Shown here: positions 39,706 to 49,160 of the stretch, in pieces
Layout: every line of letters begins with the position of its first letter
Position numbering within the stretch: position 1 is the first letter of the stretch
Assembly: GCF_003634045.1 (NCBI RefSeq)
Contig: NZ_RBIM01000002.1
Location: forward strand, 62,001-126,000
Direction: 5' to 3'
DNA: 64,000 bases
Source: Maricaulis maris
Lineage (GTDB): Bacteria > Pseudomonadota > Alphaproteobacteria > Caulobacterales > Maricaulaceae
Position numbers and translations under genes: made by a program
The notes under the pieces: generated by a model
The model's input: the letters and a program-made list of their open reading frames with translations, nothing else
Told to the model about the DNA's origin: nothing
The model's database searches: none

Positions 39706-41106
39706 ATGAGCTCAGGCGCTTTCGACGTGATCGTGATTGGTGGTGGGCCGGGCGGCTATGTGGCCGCGATCCGGGCCGCCCAGCTGGGCTTCAAGACGGC
39801 CGTGGTCGAACGCGACGAACTCGGTGGCATTTGCCTGAACTGGGGCTGTATCCCGACCAAGGCGCTGCTGCGATCGGCGGAAGTTTATCATCTCATGCAA
39901 CATGCCGCGGATTTCGGCCTGTCGGCGGACAAGGTCGGCTTTGACATCCAGGCCATCGTTCAGCGCTCCCGCAAGGTCTCGTCGCGCCTGACCGGCGGTA
40001 TTGGCGGGCTGATGAAAAAGCACAAGATCACGGTGATCAAGGGGACAGCCACGCTCAAAAAGGGTGGCGATGCGCCGACCGTCATCGTCGACAAGGACAC
40101 ATACACTGCCAAACACGTCATCCTTGCAACCGGTGCCCGCGCCCGCACCATTCCCCAAGCGGGGCTTGAGCCCGACGGCGACAAGATCTGGAGCTATCGC
40201 GAAGCCATGGTGCCGGACACCATGCCGAAATCCCTGCTGGTCATCGGCTCGGGTGCGATCGGGATCGAATTTGCCAGCTTCTACAACACGATGGGCGCCG
40301 ATGTGACCGTCGTCGAGATGATGGACCGGGTCCTGCCGGTCGAGGATGAGGAAATCTCTGCCTTCGCCGCCAAGAGCTTCAAGAAGCAGGGACTCAAACT
40401 GATGGTCTCGGCCCAGGTCGAAAAGCTGGAGAAGACGGCCAAGACCGTGAAGGTCCACGTCAAGGACGCCAAGGGCAAGGTCGAGATCGTGGAAGTCGAG
40501 AAAGTCATCATGGCGGTCGGTATCGCCGCCAATATCGAAAACCTCGGATTGGAAGCGCTGGGCGTGAAGATTGATCGCGGTCATGTCGTCAATGACGGTT
40601 TCGGGCGCACCAATGTGAAGGGTCTCTACGCCGTTGGTGATGTCGCGGGACCGCCCTGGCTGGCCCACAAGGCGAGCCATGAGGCAGTGGTCTGTGTCGA
40701 AAAGATCGCTGGCGAGAAAGTCCATCCCTTTGAGACGTCCAATATTCCGGGCTGCACCTATTGCCACCCCCAGATTGCCTCGGTCGGTCTGACTGAAGCC
40801 AAGGCCAAGGAGGCCGGGCATGAGGTCAAGGTCGGCCGCTTCCCCTTTGTCGGCAATGGCAAGGCGATCGCGCTCGGTGACGATCAGGGTCTCGTGAAAA
40901 CCGTGTTTGATGCCAAGACGGGCGAACTTCTGGGCGCCCACATGGTTGGATCGGAAGTCACGGAATTGATCCAGGGCTATGTGATCGGGCGCCAGCTCGA
41001 GACTACGGAAGCGGAACTCATGCACACGGTCTTCCCGCACCCGACCCTGTCGGAAATGATGCATGAGAGCGTGCTCGACGCCTATGGCCGGGCCTTGCAC
41101 TTCTAG
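39706..41106 (+). CDS. lpdA: Dihydrolipoyl dehydrogenase (E3)
   Basis: LpdA reoxidises dihydrolipoamide in PDH and 2-oxoacid dehydrogenase complexes. The 466 residues include the FAD loop VIGGGPGGYVAAIRAAQLG, the redox-active disulfide in GGICLNWGCIPTKALL, the NAD loop VIGSGAIGIEFASFY and the C-terminal His-Glu pair in FPHPTLSEMMHES. The gene sits a few kilobases downstream of pdhABC with its own upstream gap and is probably the E3 of that complex. Confidence 0.96.
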   Translation: MSSGAFDVIVIGGGPGGYVAAIRAAQLGFKTAVVERDELGGICLNWGCIPTKALLRSAEVYHLMQHAADFGLSADKVGFDIQAIVQRSRKVSSRLTGGIGGLMKKHKITVIKGTATLKKGGDAPTVIVDKDTYTAKHVILATGARARTIPQAGLEPDGDKIWSYREAMVPDTMPKSLLVIGSGAIGIEFASFYNTMGADVTVVEMMDRVLPVEDEEISAFAAKSFKKQGLKLMVSAQVEKLEKTAKTVKVHVKDAKGKVEIVEVEKVIMAVGIAANIENLGLEALGVKIDRGHVVNDGFGRTNVKGLYAVGDVAGPPWLAHKASHEAVVCVEKIAGEKVHPFETSNIPGCTYCHPQIASVGLTEAKAKEAGHEVKVGRFPFVGNGKAIALGDDQGLVKTVFDAKTGELLGAHMVGSEVTELIQGYVIGRQLETTEAELMHTVFPHPTLSEMMHESVLDAYGRALHF

Positions 41107-41190
41107 GGCTGACAAAATTCATCAAGGTCGTGCATCCATTGCGGACGCGTCGTGCATCCAAGGGTCAAACCAGAGCCTTGCGAGGATGTC

Positions 41191-41856
41191 ATGCTGACCC
41201 GAATTCTGCTTTCTGCGATCACCGCCACAGTCCTGTCGGCCTGCACCTATTCAGTGTCGGGCCAAGGCGACAACCGTTCCGTTGAATCGGCCGGACTGGT
41301 CGCCTCACGCAATGTCGACGTGCCCGGCGACGCCGAATTTTCCGGCATGTTTGTCGGCGCCGACGGGGATGTCGGCGGTAATCTGGACCTGGCCGGTGCC
41401 ACTGTGCGCTCGGACGCCCGGGTCGGTGGCAATTTGATCGCTGCCGGCGGTCGGGTGCGTTTCACCGGCACAGTGGCTGGCGACGCAGAGATCGACGCCG
41501 GCACCGGTTATGTCGACGCCATCATCAACGGCAATCTCGTCATCGCCGCCGGCCGCATGGAATTGGCCGGACGCGTTGATGGTGGTCTGGAGATGGATGG
41601 CGGACGCATGATCCTGCGCGCTGACATTGCCGGCCCGGTGGCGGTCCGCGGTCACGGGCGCGACAATGATCGTGGCAATGGCCGGGTCGAACTCGCCGGA
41701 CGCCTGCAACAAGGTGGCATGATCTGCGCGGCGGAAGTCGAGATCCGCAGCAATGCCCGGATCGAGGGTGACCTCCTGGTCATTTCGAACCAGCGCCCGA
41801 GCGGTGACGGTTTCCGCTTTGAAGCCCTTGGTGATCGCAGCTGCAAATATATCTGA
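41191..41856 (+). CDS. Beta-helix 'polymer-forming' lipoprotein 1
   Basis: This is a 221-residue predicted lipoprotein. The signal sequence ends in a lipobox (LSAC, Cys18). The mature protein is made of short repeats such as VGGNLDLAGATVRSD, VGGNLIAAGGRVRFTG and VDGGLEMDGGRM, the pattern of bactofilin-like or polymer-forming cytoskeletal beta-helices. Two conserved Cys lie in the C-terminal part. The start at 41191 follows GCGAGGATGTC, similar to the ribosome site of the cupin gene. It probably sits on the outer membrane; role unknown. Related genes follow at 43941 and 44779. Confidence 0.78.
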   Translation: MLTRILLSAITATVLSACTYSVSGQGDNRSVESAGLVASRNVDVPGDAEFSGMFVGADGDVGGNLDLAGATVRSDARVGGNLIAAGGRVRFTGTVAGDAEIDAGTGYVDAIINGNLVIAAGRMELAGRVDGGLEMDGGRMILRADIAGPVAVRGHGRDNDRGNGRVELAGRLQQGGMICAAEVEIRSNARIEGDLLVISNQRPSGDGFRFEALGDRSCKYI

Positions 41857-42023
41857 TCGCCTGCACGCTCCATCCCGGCGCAACAAGCGCGCCGGGACAA
41901 AGAATCCGGGGTCCGGCGGCCATGGTTGTCCATCAGGACGACCCGCCGGTTCCAGCTCCCTCTTGTTTCGGCAAGGCGGTCGGGCTCCGGACCCATCCAG
42001 GACATCCAGTCGCGCGGTGACGC

Positions 42024-43688
42024 CTACTCCGCCGACTCTACGACCGGTACCGCGTCTTCCGCCATCAGCGCCTCAACAGTTTTTTGGACGGAGCCGTAGT
42101 CGGTCTTGCCGGTTCCCAGCACCGGGATCGAGTTGACCTTGATGATCTTGCGCGGAATGGCGAGATCGGAAATGCCGTGATTGCGGGCAAAGGCCACCAG
42201 ATCGGCGCGGTCGGCCTTGTCGTAATCGGTCAGCAGGATGATCTGTTCGCCCTTGCGCTTGTCGGGAATGGCGGCAGCGGCGTGCATATTGTCGGGCCAC
42301 AGCGAGGTGGCGCAATTTTCGACCACGGCCAGCGAGACCATTTCCCCGCCCAGCTTGGCAAAGCGCTTCACGCGACCGCGGATCGAGATGAAACCGTCCT
42401 CGTCGATGGAGACGATATCGCCCGTGTCGTGCCAGCCATCCAGCGGTGCGTCGAGCACCAGCGGCGCGTCCGGACGGATATAGCCCTTCATGATGTTCGG
42501 CCCCTTGATGTGCAGCTGGCCGCCATCATTGATGCCGGGAACCGGGATCAACCGCGCTTCACACCCCGGCATGATCTGGCCGACCGTTCCGGGCCGGTTA
42601 TTGTCCGGCTGGTTGACCGAGAAGACGGGGGCCGCCTCGGTCAGGCCATAGCCTTCGACGATTTCCAGATTGAAGCGTCGGCGCAACGACGACCGTGTCT
42701 CATCCTTGACCCGTTCGGCACCGCACACGGCCATACGCAGCGTCGACAGATCGTTCTCGTCAGCGGCGCGGGCATATTGGTTCATGAAAGTATCGGTGGC
42801 GAACAATATGGTCGCCTTGGTCTCGGCGATGCGCTTGACGATGGTCTTGGCTTGGAGCGGGGTCGGGTGGCAGATCGCCGGTACGCCGAGGCCGAGCGGC
42901 ACCAGCACGCCGCCGGTCAGTCCGAAACAATGGAAGGTCGGCAGCGGATTGAACAACACATCAGTCGGCAGGATGCGGATATGGTCGCGGACCTGTTCGA
43001 CATTGGCGAGCAGGTTGGCATGGCTGAGCACCACGCCCTTGGGATCGCCCTCGGTGCCGGAGGTGAAGAGATAGACGGCCGGGCTGTCCGGATCGGGATG
43101 GGCGCGCACCAGGAAGGGCGCCACCATGCCGATGGCGGCGGCCAGCTTGTCCAGGGTGGAGAGGTTTTCGCGGACATCTTCCAGATAGATCAGCTCATGA
43201 TCTTCCTTCAGGGCCGCTTCCAGCTCCTGCAGCTCACCCAGTTCGATAAAGCGCCGCGCGGTGACAATGCGCTTGGCCTTGCAGGCTCGGCAGGCCGCCT
43301 TGAGGGCGCGTTCACCGGCCGTGAAATTGAGCATGGCGGGGACACGGCCATAGGCCGAGACCGCGTAAAAGGAGATGATCGCGCCGACGCCGGTCGGCAG
43401 CAAGACGCCGACCGCTTCGCCCGGCTCGGTTCCGCCCTTGAGCGCGTGGCCGAGCGCGAAGACGGCCTTGGTCAGGTCGCCGAAGCTCAGCTCGCGGCCG
43501 TCGGCATCGACAGCTGCCAGCTTTTTGCTGCCATACCGGCGTTTGGAATCAAGCAGGGCGGCAAAGACCGATTTGCGGATCCGGTTGAGGTTGAAGTCGG
43601 GTCCCTTGAAGGTTTCCCCGACCGGCGCGCCCTGGTCCGGCGTGCCGGCGTCAGCCGGAATGTTTCCGGCGGCTGTGGTGTCAGCCAT
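42024..43688 (-). CDS. AMP-forming acyl-CoA/acyl-ACP synthetase (Aas/AasS-like)
   Basis: This is a 554-residue ANL-superfamily enzyme that adenylates a fatty acid and transfers it to CoA, ACP or a phospholipid-bound thiol. Motifs are the P-loop YLFTSGTEGDPKGVVLSH, EGYGLTEAAPVFSVN, WHDTGDIVSIDEDGFISIRGR and the C-terminal catalytic Lys in GTGKTDYGS. Overall it resembles the C-terminal half of the Aas acyltransferase/acyl-ACP synthetase and stand-alone AasS. It runs opposite to the surrounding beta-helix genes and is divergent from the 43941 gene; a lipid-remodelling role is plausible. Confidence 0.85.
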   Translation of the reverse strand: MADTTAAGNIPADAGTPDQGAPVGETFKGPDFNLNRIRKSVFAALLDSKRRYGSKKLAAVDADGRELSFGDLTKAVFALGHALKGGTEPGEAVGVLLPTGVGAIISFYAVSAYGRVPAMLNFTAGERALKAACRACKAKRIVTARRFIELGELQELEAALKEDHELIYLEDVRENLSTLDKLAAAIGMVAPFLVRAHPDPDSPAVYLFTSGTEGDPKGVVLSHANLLANVEQVRDHIRILPTDVLFNPLPTFHCFGLTGGVLVPLGLGVPAICHPTPLQAKTIVKRIAETKATILFATDTFMNQYARAADENDLSTLRMAVCGAERVKDETRSSLRRRFNLEIVEGYGLTEAAPVFSVNQPDNNRPGTVGQIMPGCEARLIPVPGINDGGQLHIKGPNIMKGYIRPDAPLVLDAPLDGWHDTGDIVSIDEDGFISIRGRVKRFAKLGGEMVSLAVVENCATSLWPDNMHAAAAIPDKRKGEQIILLTDYDKADRADLVAFARNHGISDLAIPRKIIKVNSIPVLGTGKTDYGSVQKTVEALMAEDAVPVVESAE

Positions 43689-43823
43689 GTAATCCTCCCA
43701 TCGGCGCCCCTTGTCGCGGACGCTCGTTTGACCGGAGATATTACGCTTGGCTGACGCAGAGGGAAGGGGGAGGAATGATTCACATTCATCACCGTCATGA
43801 ATATCGCGATTTACGGAAATAAT

Positions 43824-43866
43824 TTATCGAAAAACGAAAAAACTGGTTGATATCGTTTTTCGATAA
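43824..43866. promoter_or_regulatory. Dyad operator in front of the beta-helix operon
   Basis: A perfect 14-bp inverted repeat (43824-43837 and 43853-43866) with a 15-base spacer. Each arm is itself close to symmetric: the right one reads TATCG-TTTTT-CGATA, and the left TTATCG-AAAAA-CGA. The block is much more AT-rich than its surroundings and lies between two divergent starts (43688 minus and 43941 plus). This is the usual look of tandem sites for a dimeric repressor; the regulator is not encoded nearby and is unknown. Confidence 0.7.
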
Positions 43867-43940
43867 TGTAAGCTTCGACTCAACGCTGGGGAGCGTATGA
43901 ATGGGGCTTCGAAGAGTCCTGACATGAACGGGAGACTTGC

Positions 43941-44714
43941 ATGCAAAAGGTCCTGCTGGCCGCTTCGGCCCTGACCACCGCGCTGATGACATCGGGCTGC
44001 GTGATCGTTGTTGCTGACGACGATGACAGCAAGATGCTGCGTGGCCACAGCACCCGCACTGCCGACGGCTATACCGTGCTCGACCGTGACGGGGATTACA
44101 GCCGCCTGGCCGGTGATATGAATCTGCGTGGCCGGATCGGTGGCGATCTCAGCCTGGTCGCAGGCGATGTCGATATCGACGACATGGATATTGGCGGTGA
44201 AGCCTCGATCGCCGGCGGCGATATTGATTTTTCCGGCCGCGTCCGTGGCGAGGTTTCGATCGCCGGTGGTGACATCAATTTTTCCGCTGAGGTTGACGAT
44301 GACCTCAATCTCGCCGGTGGCGAAATCGACTTTACCGGCCGCGTCCATGGCGAGGCCGCTCTGGCGGCCGGCGAAATGCGTGTGGCCGGCTGGTTCGGCG
44401 ACACGCTGCATGCCCAGGCCGACGAGATCTGGTTCACCGGTGAAGCCGTCGGACCGGCCAAGCTCGTCGCCGCCGATGAACTCCGCAATAACCGTCGCCG
44501 AAACCAGCGCGGGATGATCGAAGTTGGCGGCACGCTGTCGGGCGGCGCCGAGATTTGTGCCATTTCCGTCGTCTTTACCGACACAAGCCGCGTCGGTCCC
44601 GGCGTGACGGTGTGGGCGGAAGAGCCGCCGGTCACGCAGAGCGGCGCCCGGGTTTCCGGCCTGGACTATCAGCCGCGCGATGGACGCGACTGCGATGACC
44701 TGATCGACGACTGA
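43941..44714 (+). CDS. Beta-helix 'polymer-forming' lipoprotein 2
   Basis: This is a 257-residue predicted lipoprotein with lipobox ending at Cys20 (LMTSGC). It carries at least six near-regular units such as IGGDLSLVAGDVDIDD, IGGEASIAGGDIDFSG, VRGEVSIAGGDINFSA, VDDDLNLAGGEIDFTG and VHGEAALAAGEMRVAG, about 17 residues each, consistent with a bactofilin-like right-handed beta-helix. Two Cys flank the C-terminal cap. It is followed after 64 bases by a membrane-bound relative and is preceded by the dyad operator. Surface or periplasmic scaffold role is inferred, not shown. Confidence 0.8.
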   Translation: MQKVLLAASALTTALMTSGCVIVVADDDDSKMLRGHSTRTADGYTVLDRDGDYSRLAGDMNLRGRIGGDLSLVAGDVDIDDMDIGGEASIAGGDIDFSGRVRGEVSIAGGDINFSAEVDDDLNLAGGEIDFTGRVHGEAALAAGEMRVAGWFGDTLHAQADEIWFTGEAVGPAKLVAADELRNNRRRNQRGMIEVGGTLSGGAEICAISVVFTDTSRVGPGVTVWAEEPPVTQSGARVSGLDYQPRDGRDCDDLIDD

Positions 44715-44778
44715 GCCTGTCACTCAATCGCGTTTGAAACCTTCACCTGACCGCCGGGGGGCGCAGGGAGATTTTACA

Positions 44779-46068
44779 ATGAACAACATCACGATGAAAA
44801 CGTGGATCATGGCCGGGGGGCTGGCCATTTCCCTTTTTGCCGGGGCTGCATCGGCCCAGGTCATCGGTGGCGATGTCGAAATCGATGGCAGTAATCACGA
44901 TGTCATTTTCCTGGGCGGCGAGATGAATGTCCGCGGCCAGGTCAATGGCGACATAAAGGGCGTGGCCGGCAGTGTCCGGGTCAACGCCGATGTCACCGGT
45001 TCGGTCCAGCTGGTGGGTGGAGAGATCGACGTCGCCGGATCGGTCGGCGGGGACATCGACCTGGCCGGCGGCGAGGTCGTCTCGCGCGCCAATGTCACGG
45101 GAGACGCCAATTTTGCCGGCGGGGAGTCGCGTATTTCCGGCACTATCGGTGGCATGCTCAACGCGGCCTCCGGACATGTCGAGATCGACAGCCAGGTTGG
45201 CGGTGATGCCAAAATGGCCGGTGGTTTTGTCGAGACCAGTTCGGCCAGCCGCTTTGCCGGCGCCGCCGAGATCGTGGGCGGCGAGGTCCACCTGTCCGGC
45301 GAGTTCACCGGCCCGGTTGATATCGAAGGCGGTGAAATCCACCTCGCCGGCATCTTTCTCGACGATGTCGAGATCATGGCTGAGGAAGTCTATATCCTGG
45401 ACGGGACGCAAGTCGCCGGTGAACTCCGCATCCGCTCGCCGCACGAGCCGGTGGTGGCCGATGGCACCCGTTTTGGCAGCTATGACTATGAGTACCGCCA
45501 GTTCAATTTCGGCGCCAAGGACTGGGATCATATCGATTTCGACTTTGATGCCCCGACCGGTGTGTTCGGCCTGTTCATTCCCGGTGCTGTCTTCCTGCTG
45601 GCCGTGATGGCCCTGCTGGTGGCACCCAATGGCGTGGCCTCCGTCGCGGCCCGTTTCCGGGACCGCCCGGTGGTCGGTGGCTTTTTCGGATTTATCGGCT
45701 TTGCCCTGTCGCCAGTCTTCCTGATCATCATGACCATCCTGCTGGCGATTACCGTGGTCGGCATCCTGCTGATCCCGATCATGTGGTTGATCTTCTGGCC
45801 CTTCATGCTGCTTTGCATGGGCTTTGGTGCGGTCGCGGTCGGCGACATGATCTTCAACCGCAAGCCGGACGAGAAGACTATGGGGCTGGGCATGCGCCTT
45901 CTGTCCACCTTCTGTGTCGTGGCTGTCTTTGCCGCCTTCGGTGCGATCGGCGGACTCGGCTTCCTGGCCGGTTTCCTGCTGCTCTTCATCGGACTGGGCT
46001 CGTGGATGATGTCGCTGGGCAAGCGCCGTGAGTCAACGCCGGCGATGACGGCACCGGGAACCAGCTGA
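44779..46068 (+). CDS. Beta-helix 'polymer-forming' protein 3 with C-terminal membrane domain
   Basis: This is a 429-residue protein. Signal peptide (cleavage after SAQ-region, about residue 27), then a periplasmic beta-helix with units like VNGDIKGVAGSVRVNA, VTGSVQLVGGEIDVAG, VGGDIDLAGGEVVSRA and FTGPVDIEGGEIHLAG up to about residue 200. The C-terminal half carries about four membrane helices (LFIPGAVFLLAVMALLVAP; FFGFIGFALSPVFLIIMTILLAITVVG; LIPIMWLIFWPFMLLCMGFGAVAVG; and the last pair). ATG 44779 follows CAGGGAG. The arrangement suggests it anchors or exports the lipoprotein relative encoded upstream. Confidence 0.8.
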   Translation: MNNITMKTWIMAGGLAISLFAGAASAQVIGGDVEIDGSNHDVIFLGGEMNVRGQVNGDIKGVAGSVRVNADVTGSVQLVGGEIDVAGSVGGDIDLAGGEVVSRANVTGDANFAGGESRISGTIGGMLNAASGHVEIDSQVGGDAKMAGGFVETSSASRFAGAAEIVGGEVHLSGEFTGPVDIEGGEIHLAGIFLDDVEIMAEEVYILDGTQVAGELRIRSPHEPVVADGTRFGSYDYEYRQFNFGAKDWDHIDFDFDAPTGVFGLFIPGAVFLLAVMALLVAPNGVASVAARFRDRPVVGGFFGFIGFALSPVFLIIMTILLAITVVGILLIPIMWLIFWPFMLLCMGFGAVAVGDMIFNRKPDEKTMGLGMRLLSTFCVVAVFAAFGAIGGLGFLAGFLLLFIGLGSWMMSLGKRRESTPAMTAPGTS

Positions 46069-46180
46069 GCAATTGGTCGCACGACGCATCATGACAATGC
46101 GGAAAGGCAGGGGTGACCTCGCCGGGTGAGCGCGCTAAATCTGCCTCCGAACAATCCCACAAAAGGGGTATCGGGGAATA

Positions 46181-48616
46181 ATGCGCACACTCAACATCAT
46201 CGCTCTTGCAGCGGCGGCTGCGACGTTCAACGTCGCGGTCGCCCAGCCTGTCCAGCAGACCGTCAATGACTGGCGCGATGCCTTCCGCCAGCTCGAGGAC
46301 GAAGACTGGCCCTCGCCGAACCGGGAACGCCGCGCGACCGGTGCACCGGGTCCGGATTACTGGCAGCAGCAGGTCGATTACGACATCGATATCCGGCTCG
46401 ATGAAGAGGCCCGGCATCTGTTCGGCACCGAGACGGTCACCTACACCAATAACGCACCCGATACGCTCGACTTCCTGTGGTTCCTGCTCGACCAGAACCG
46501 TTTCCGTCCCGATTCCATCGCGGTGATGACCGAGACTGTTGGCGGTGGTGGCCGTTCGGCCGGCCGTGTCGGTGGTGATTTCCCGGACGGGATGTCCGCC
46601 AGTTCCCTGCGCCGTCGCGAGATGCTCAATGAGGACGGTTACGGCTTCAATATCACCGGCGTCACCGATGCGAACGGCGAGCCGATGGACTTCACCATTG
46701 TCGACACGCTGCTGCGCCTTGATCTCGATGATGTGCTGGAAACCGGCGACAGCGTCACCTTCACGATCGAGTGGGATTACCGCTTGGTCGAGACCCAGGT
46801 CATCGGCGGCCGCGCCGGTTGGGAATGCTTCGAGGAGACCGAGGATACCGGCGGCGATTGCATCTATCAGATCGCCCAATGGTTCCCGCGCGCCGCCGTC
46901 TTCTCCGACTATGAAGGCTGGCACAACAAGGCCTTCCTCGGTCGTGGTGAATTCGCGCTCGAATTCGGTGACTACGACGTGTCCATCCGCGTGCCGCAAG
47001 ATTTCATCGTTTCGGCGACCGGTGTTCTGCAAAATCCGGAAGAGGTCCTGACCGAGCCGCAGCGTGAGCGTCTGGAAGAGGCCCGCACCGCGGACGAGCC
47101 GGTCTTCATCGTCACCCCGGCCGAAGCCCGCGCCAATGAGCGTCGCGGCACCCGCTCCATGGCGACCTGGGAGTTCCGGGCCGAGAATGTCCGCGATTTC
47201 GCCTGGGCCGGTTCGCGCAAATTCATCTGGGACGCGGTTGGCGTCGAGCAGGACGGGATGGGGCAGGCGCCCGACCTCGTCATGGCGATGTCGTTTTATC
47301 CCAATGAAAGCGAGCCCTTGTGGTCGACCTTCTCGACCCGCGCCGTCGAGCACACGCTCGATGTCTATAATGATTTTGCCTTCCCTTACCCCTATCCGGT
47401 CGCGCAATCGATTGCCGGCCCGCAGGGCGGGATGGAATACCCGATGATCACCTTCAATGGCGGTTCCTATGGCCGTCCGATGGTCGATGATGACGGCAAT
47501 TTGAGCTATTCGCTCCGCGCCAAGCGCGGCCTGATCGGCGTGATCATTCACGAGATCGGCCACATCTATTTCCCGATGGTCGTCAATACGGACGAGCGCC
47601 AGTGGACCTGGATGGATGAGGGCATCAACACCTTCCTGCAATTCCAGGCCGAACAGCAGTGGGAAGAAGGCTTCCGCTCGCGCCGCGGCGACCCCGACCT
47701 GATTGCCGGTTACATGGCATCCAGCAGCCAGATGCCGATCATGACGCAGTCGGATTCGATTGTTCAGTTCGGCAGCAATGCCTATGGCAAGCCGGCCACG
47801 GCGCTGGTCGTGCTGCGGGAAACCGTGCTTGGACGTGAACTGTTCGACGACGCCTTCCGCGCCTATTCCGAGCGTTGGCGCTTCCGGCGGCCGACGCCCT
47901 ATGACTTCTTCCGCACCATGGAAGAGGTCTCCGGTGTCGATCTCGACTGGTTCTGGCGTGGCTGGTTCTACTCCACCGACCATGTCGACATCTCGCTCGA
48001 CCGGGTGATCGAGGGCACGTTCGACACCGAGGACCCGGCCATCGAAAATCTGCTGGAGCGAGCTGACGACACCGAATTCCGCGAAAACCTCACCCCGCAG
48101 CGCAATGCGGCGGAGGGCATCGTGACCTATGCCGAGCGCAATCCGGAAGTGCAGGACTTCTATTCGCGCCATGACCCGTTCACGGTCACCGAGCGCGAGC
48201 GGGAAGCCTATGAAACCGCGCGTGAACGGATGGAAGACTGGGAAGCGGAGATCCTCGACAGCGACACCCGCGTCTACTATCTCGACTTCACCAATCAGGG
48301 CGGCGTGGTGATGCCGATCATCCTGGAGTTCACCTTCGCGGATGGCAGCACTGATCTGGTGCGGATTCCGGCCGAGGTGTGGCGCTATGATCCGCAAAAC
48401 GTCACCTGGACCTATGTCACCGACCGTCAGGTCGTCTCGGTCGAGCTCGACCCGCTGCGCGAAACTGCCGATGCCGATCGCACGGATAATTATTATCCGC
48501 CGCGCATCGAACCGACGCGTCTCGAGCTCTATCGCTCGTCCAGCAATCCCTCCAGCATGATGGATGACATGGACCTGCGCGTGGCCCGCGACTCGACCCG
48601 CACGCGTCCGGAATAG
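46181..48616 (+). CDS. Exported M1-family metallopeptidase
   Basis: This is an 811-residue secreted aminopeptidase-like protein. The signal peptide covers about 1-22 (cleavage near VAVAQ). The substrate-recognition strand GGMEYPMITFNGG (the GxMEN region) precedes the zinc motif HEIGH (His457, Glu458, His461), with the third ligand Glu480 19 residues later in WTWMDEG, the HExxH-x18-E pattern of M1. Downstream are a long helical and beta C-terminal part. It probably degrades peptides in the periplasm or outside the cell. The next gene, a small exported protein, follows after 25 bases and is likely a partner. Confidence 0.9.
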   Translation: MRTLNIIALAAAAATFNVAVAQPVQQTVNDWRDAFRQLEDEDWPSPNRERRATGAPGPDYWQQQVDYDIDIRLDEEARHLFGTETVTYTNNAPDTLDFLWFLLDQNRFRPDSIAVMTETVGGGGRSAGRVGGDFPDGMSASSLRRREMLNEDGYGFNITGVTDANGEPMDFTIVDTLLRLDLDDVLETGDSVTFTIEWDYRLVETQVIGGRAGWECFEETEDTGGDCIYQIAQWFPRAAVFSDYEGWHNKAFLGRGEFALEFGDYDVSIRVPQDFIVSATGVLQNPEEVLTEPQRERLEEARTADEPVFIVTPAEARANERRGTRSMATWEFRAENVRDFAWAGSRKFIWDAVGVEQDGMGQAPDLVMAMSFYPNESEPLWSTFSTRAVEHTLDVYNDFAFPYPYPVAQSIAGPQGGMEYPMITFNGGSYGRPMVDDDGNLSYSLRAKRGLIGVIIHEIGHIYFPMVVNTDERQWTWMDEGINTFLQFQAEQQWEEGFRSRRGDPDLIAGYMASSSQMPIMTQSDSIVQFGSNAYGKPATALVVLRETVLGRELFDDAFRAYSERWRFRRPTPYDFFRTMEEVSGVDLDWFWRGWFYSTDHVDISLDRVIEGTFDTEDPAIENLLERADDTEFRENLTPQRNAAEGIVTYAERNPEVQDFYSRHDPFTVTEREREAYETARERMEDWEAEILDSDTRVYYLDFTNQGGVVMPIILEFTFADGSTDLVRIPAEVWRYDPQNVTWTYVTDRQVVSVELDPLRETADADRTDNYYPPRIEPTRLELYRSSSNPSSMMDDMDLRVARDSTRTRPE

Positions 48617-48641
48617 GCCACGGGGAGGGCCGCGACACCGC

Positions 48642-49154
48642 ATGCGTATCCGCTTGACCCTCCTGACCGTATTGGCGGGGCTGTCCCTGGTGACAGCCCC
48701 GTCGCACGCCCATCGCATGCATGCCGGCGTCACCGAGATCGCCGTCAATGCGCGCACTGCCGAGCTGGAAATTATCCACCGGATCTACGCCCACGACCTG
48801 ATGGAAGCCCTCGACCGCACCGGCCTCGACGCCGTCGATTTCCTGGCCACGGCCGACGGCATGGCGACGGTGGGCACCTATGCGGCCGGTGCTTTTCGCA
48901 TGGCAGACACGGACGGCGAGCTGCTGGAGCCCGCTTTTGTCGGCGCCGAGATCGATGGCGAGTTTGCCTGGATCTATTTCGCAGCGCCGGTTCCGGCCGA
49001 GCAGGCCAGCTTCATCGTCGACAATGATCTGCTCGCCGAAACCTTCGACGACCAGGTGATGATGACCAATCTGCGCTTCAACTCGCTGGTCCGCACAGCC
49101 ATGCAGGGACCGGGACGCCGCACCCCGATCCGCCTCCGCTTCAGCGACGACTGA
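48642..49154 (+). CDS. Small exported protein (DUF6702-like) next to the M1 peptidase
   Basis: This is a 170-residue protein with a signal peptide (about 1-23, cleavage near AHA) and a beta-rich mature part beginning HAGVTEIAVNARTAELEIIHRIYAHDL, as in DUF6702, a family recalled to sit beside M1 peptidases in related genomes. No catalytic signature is visible; His residues near 24, 27, 46 and 51 could bind metal. The start 48642 follows GGGGAGGG with a rather long 12-base spacing. Function unknown; a peptidase accessory factor is the simplest reading. Confidence 0.75.
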   Translation: MRIRLTLLTVLAGLSLVTAPSHAHRMHAGVTEIAVNARTAELEIIHRIYAHDLMEALDRTGLDAVDFLATADGMATVGTYAAGAFRMADTDGELLEPAFVGAEIDGEFAWIYFAAPVPAEQASFIVDNDLLAETFDDQVMMTNLRFNSLVRTAMQGPGRRTPIRLRFSDD

Positions 49155-49160
49155 GACCGT

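Noticed and set aside
39712-41115. 467-residue minus-strand frame
   Set aside because: Exact antisense of lpdA; no independent support.
42084-43754. 556-residue plus-strand frame
   Set aside because: Antisense of the acyl synthetase gene, which has all its motifs.
45986-48757. 923-residue open frame on the minus strand
   Set aside because: It lies entirely antisense to the M1 peptidase gene and its flanks; composition (Asp/Gly/Ile-rich) is what GC-skewed codons give in the opposite frame, with no domain or ribosome site.
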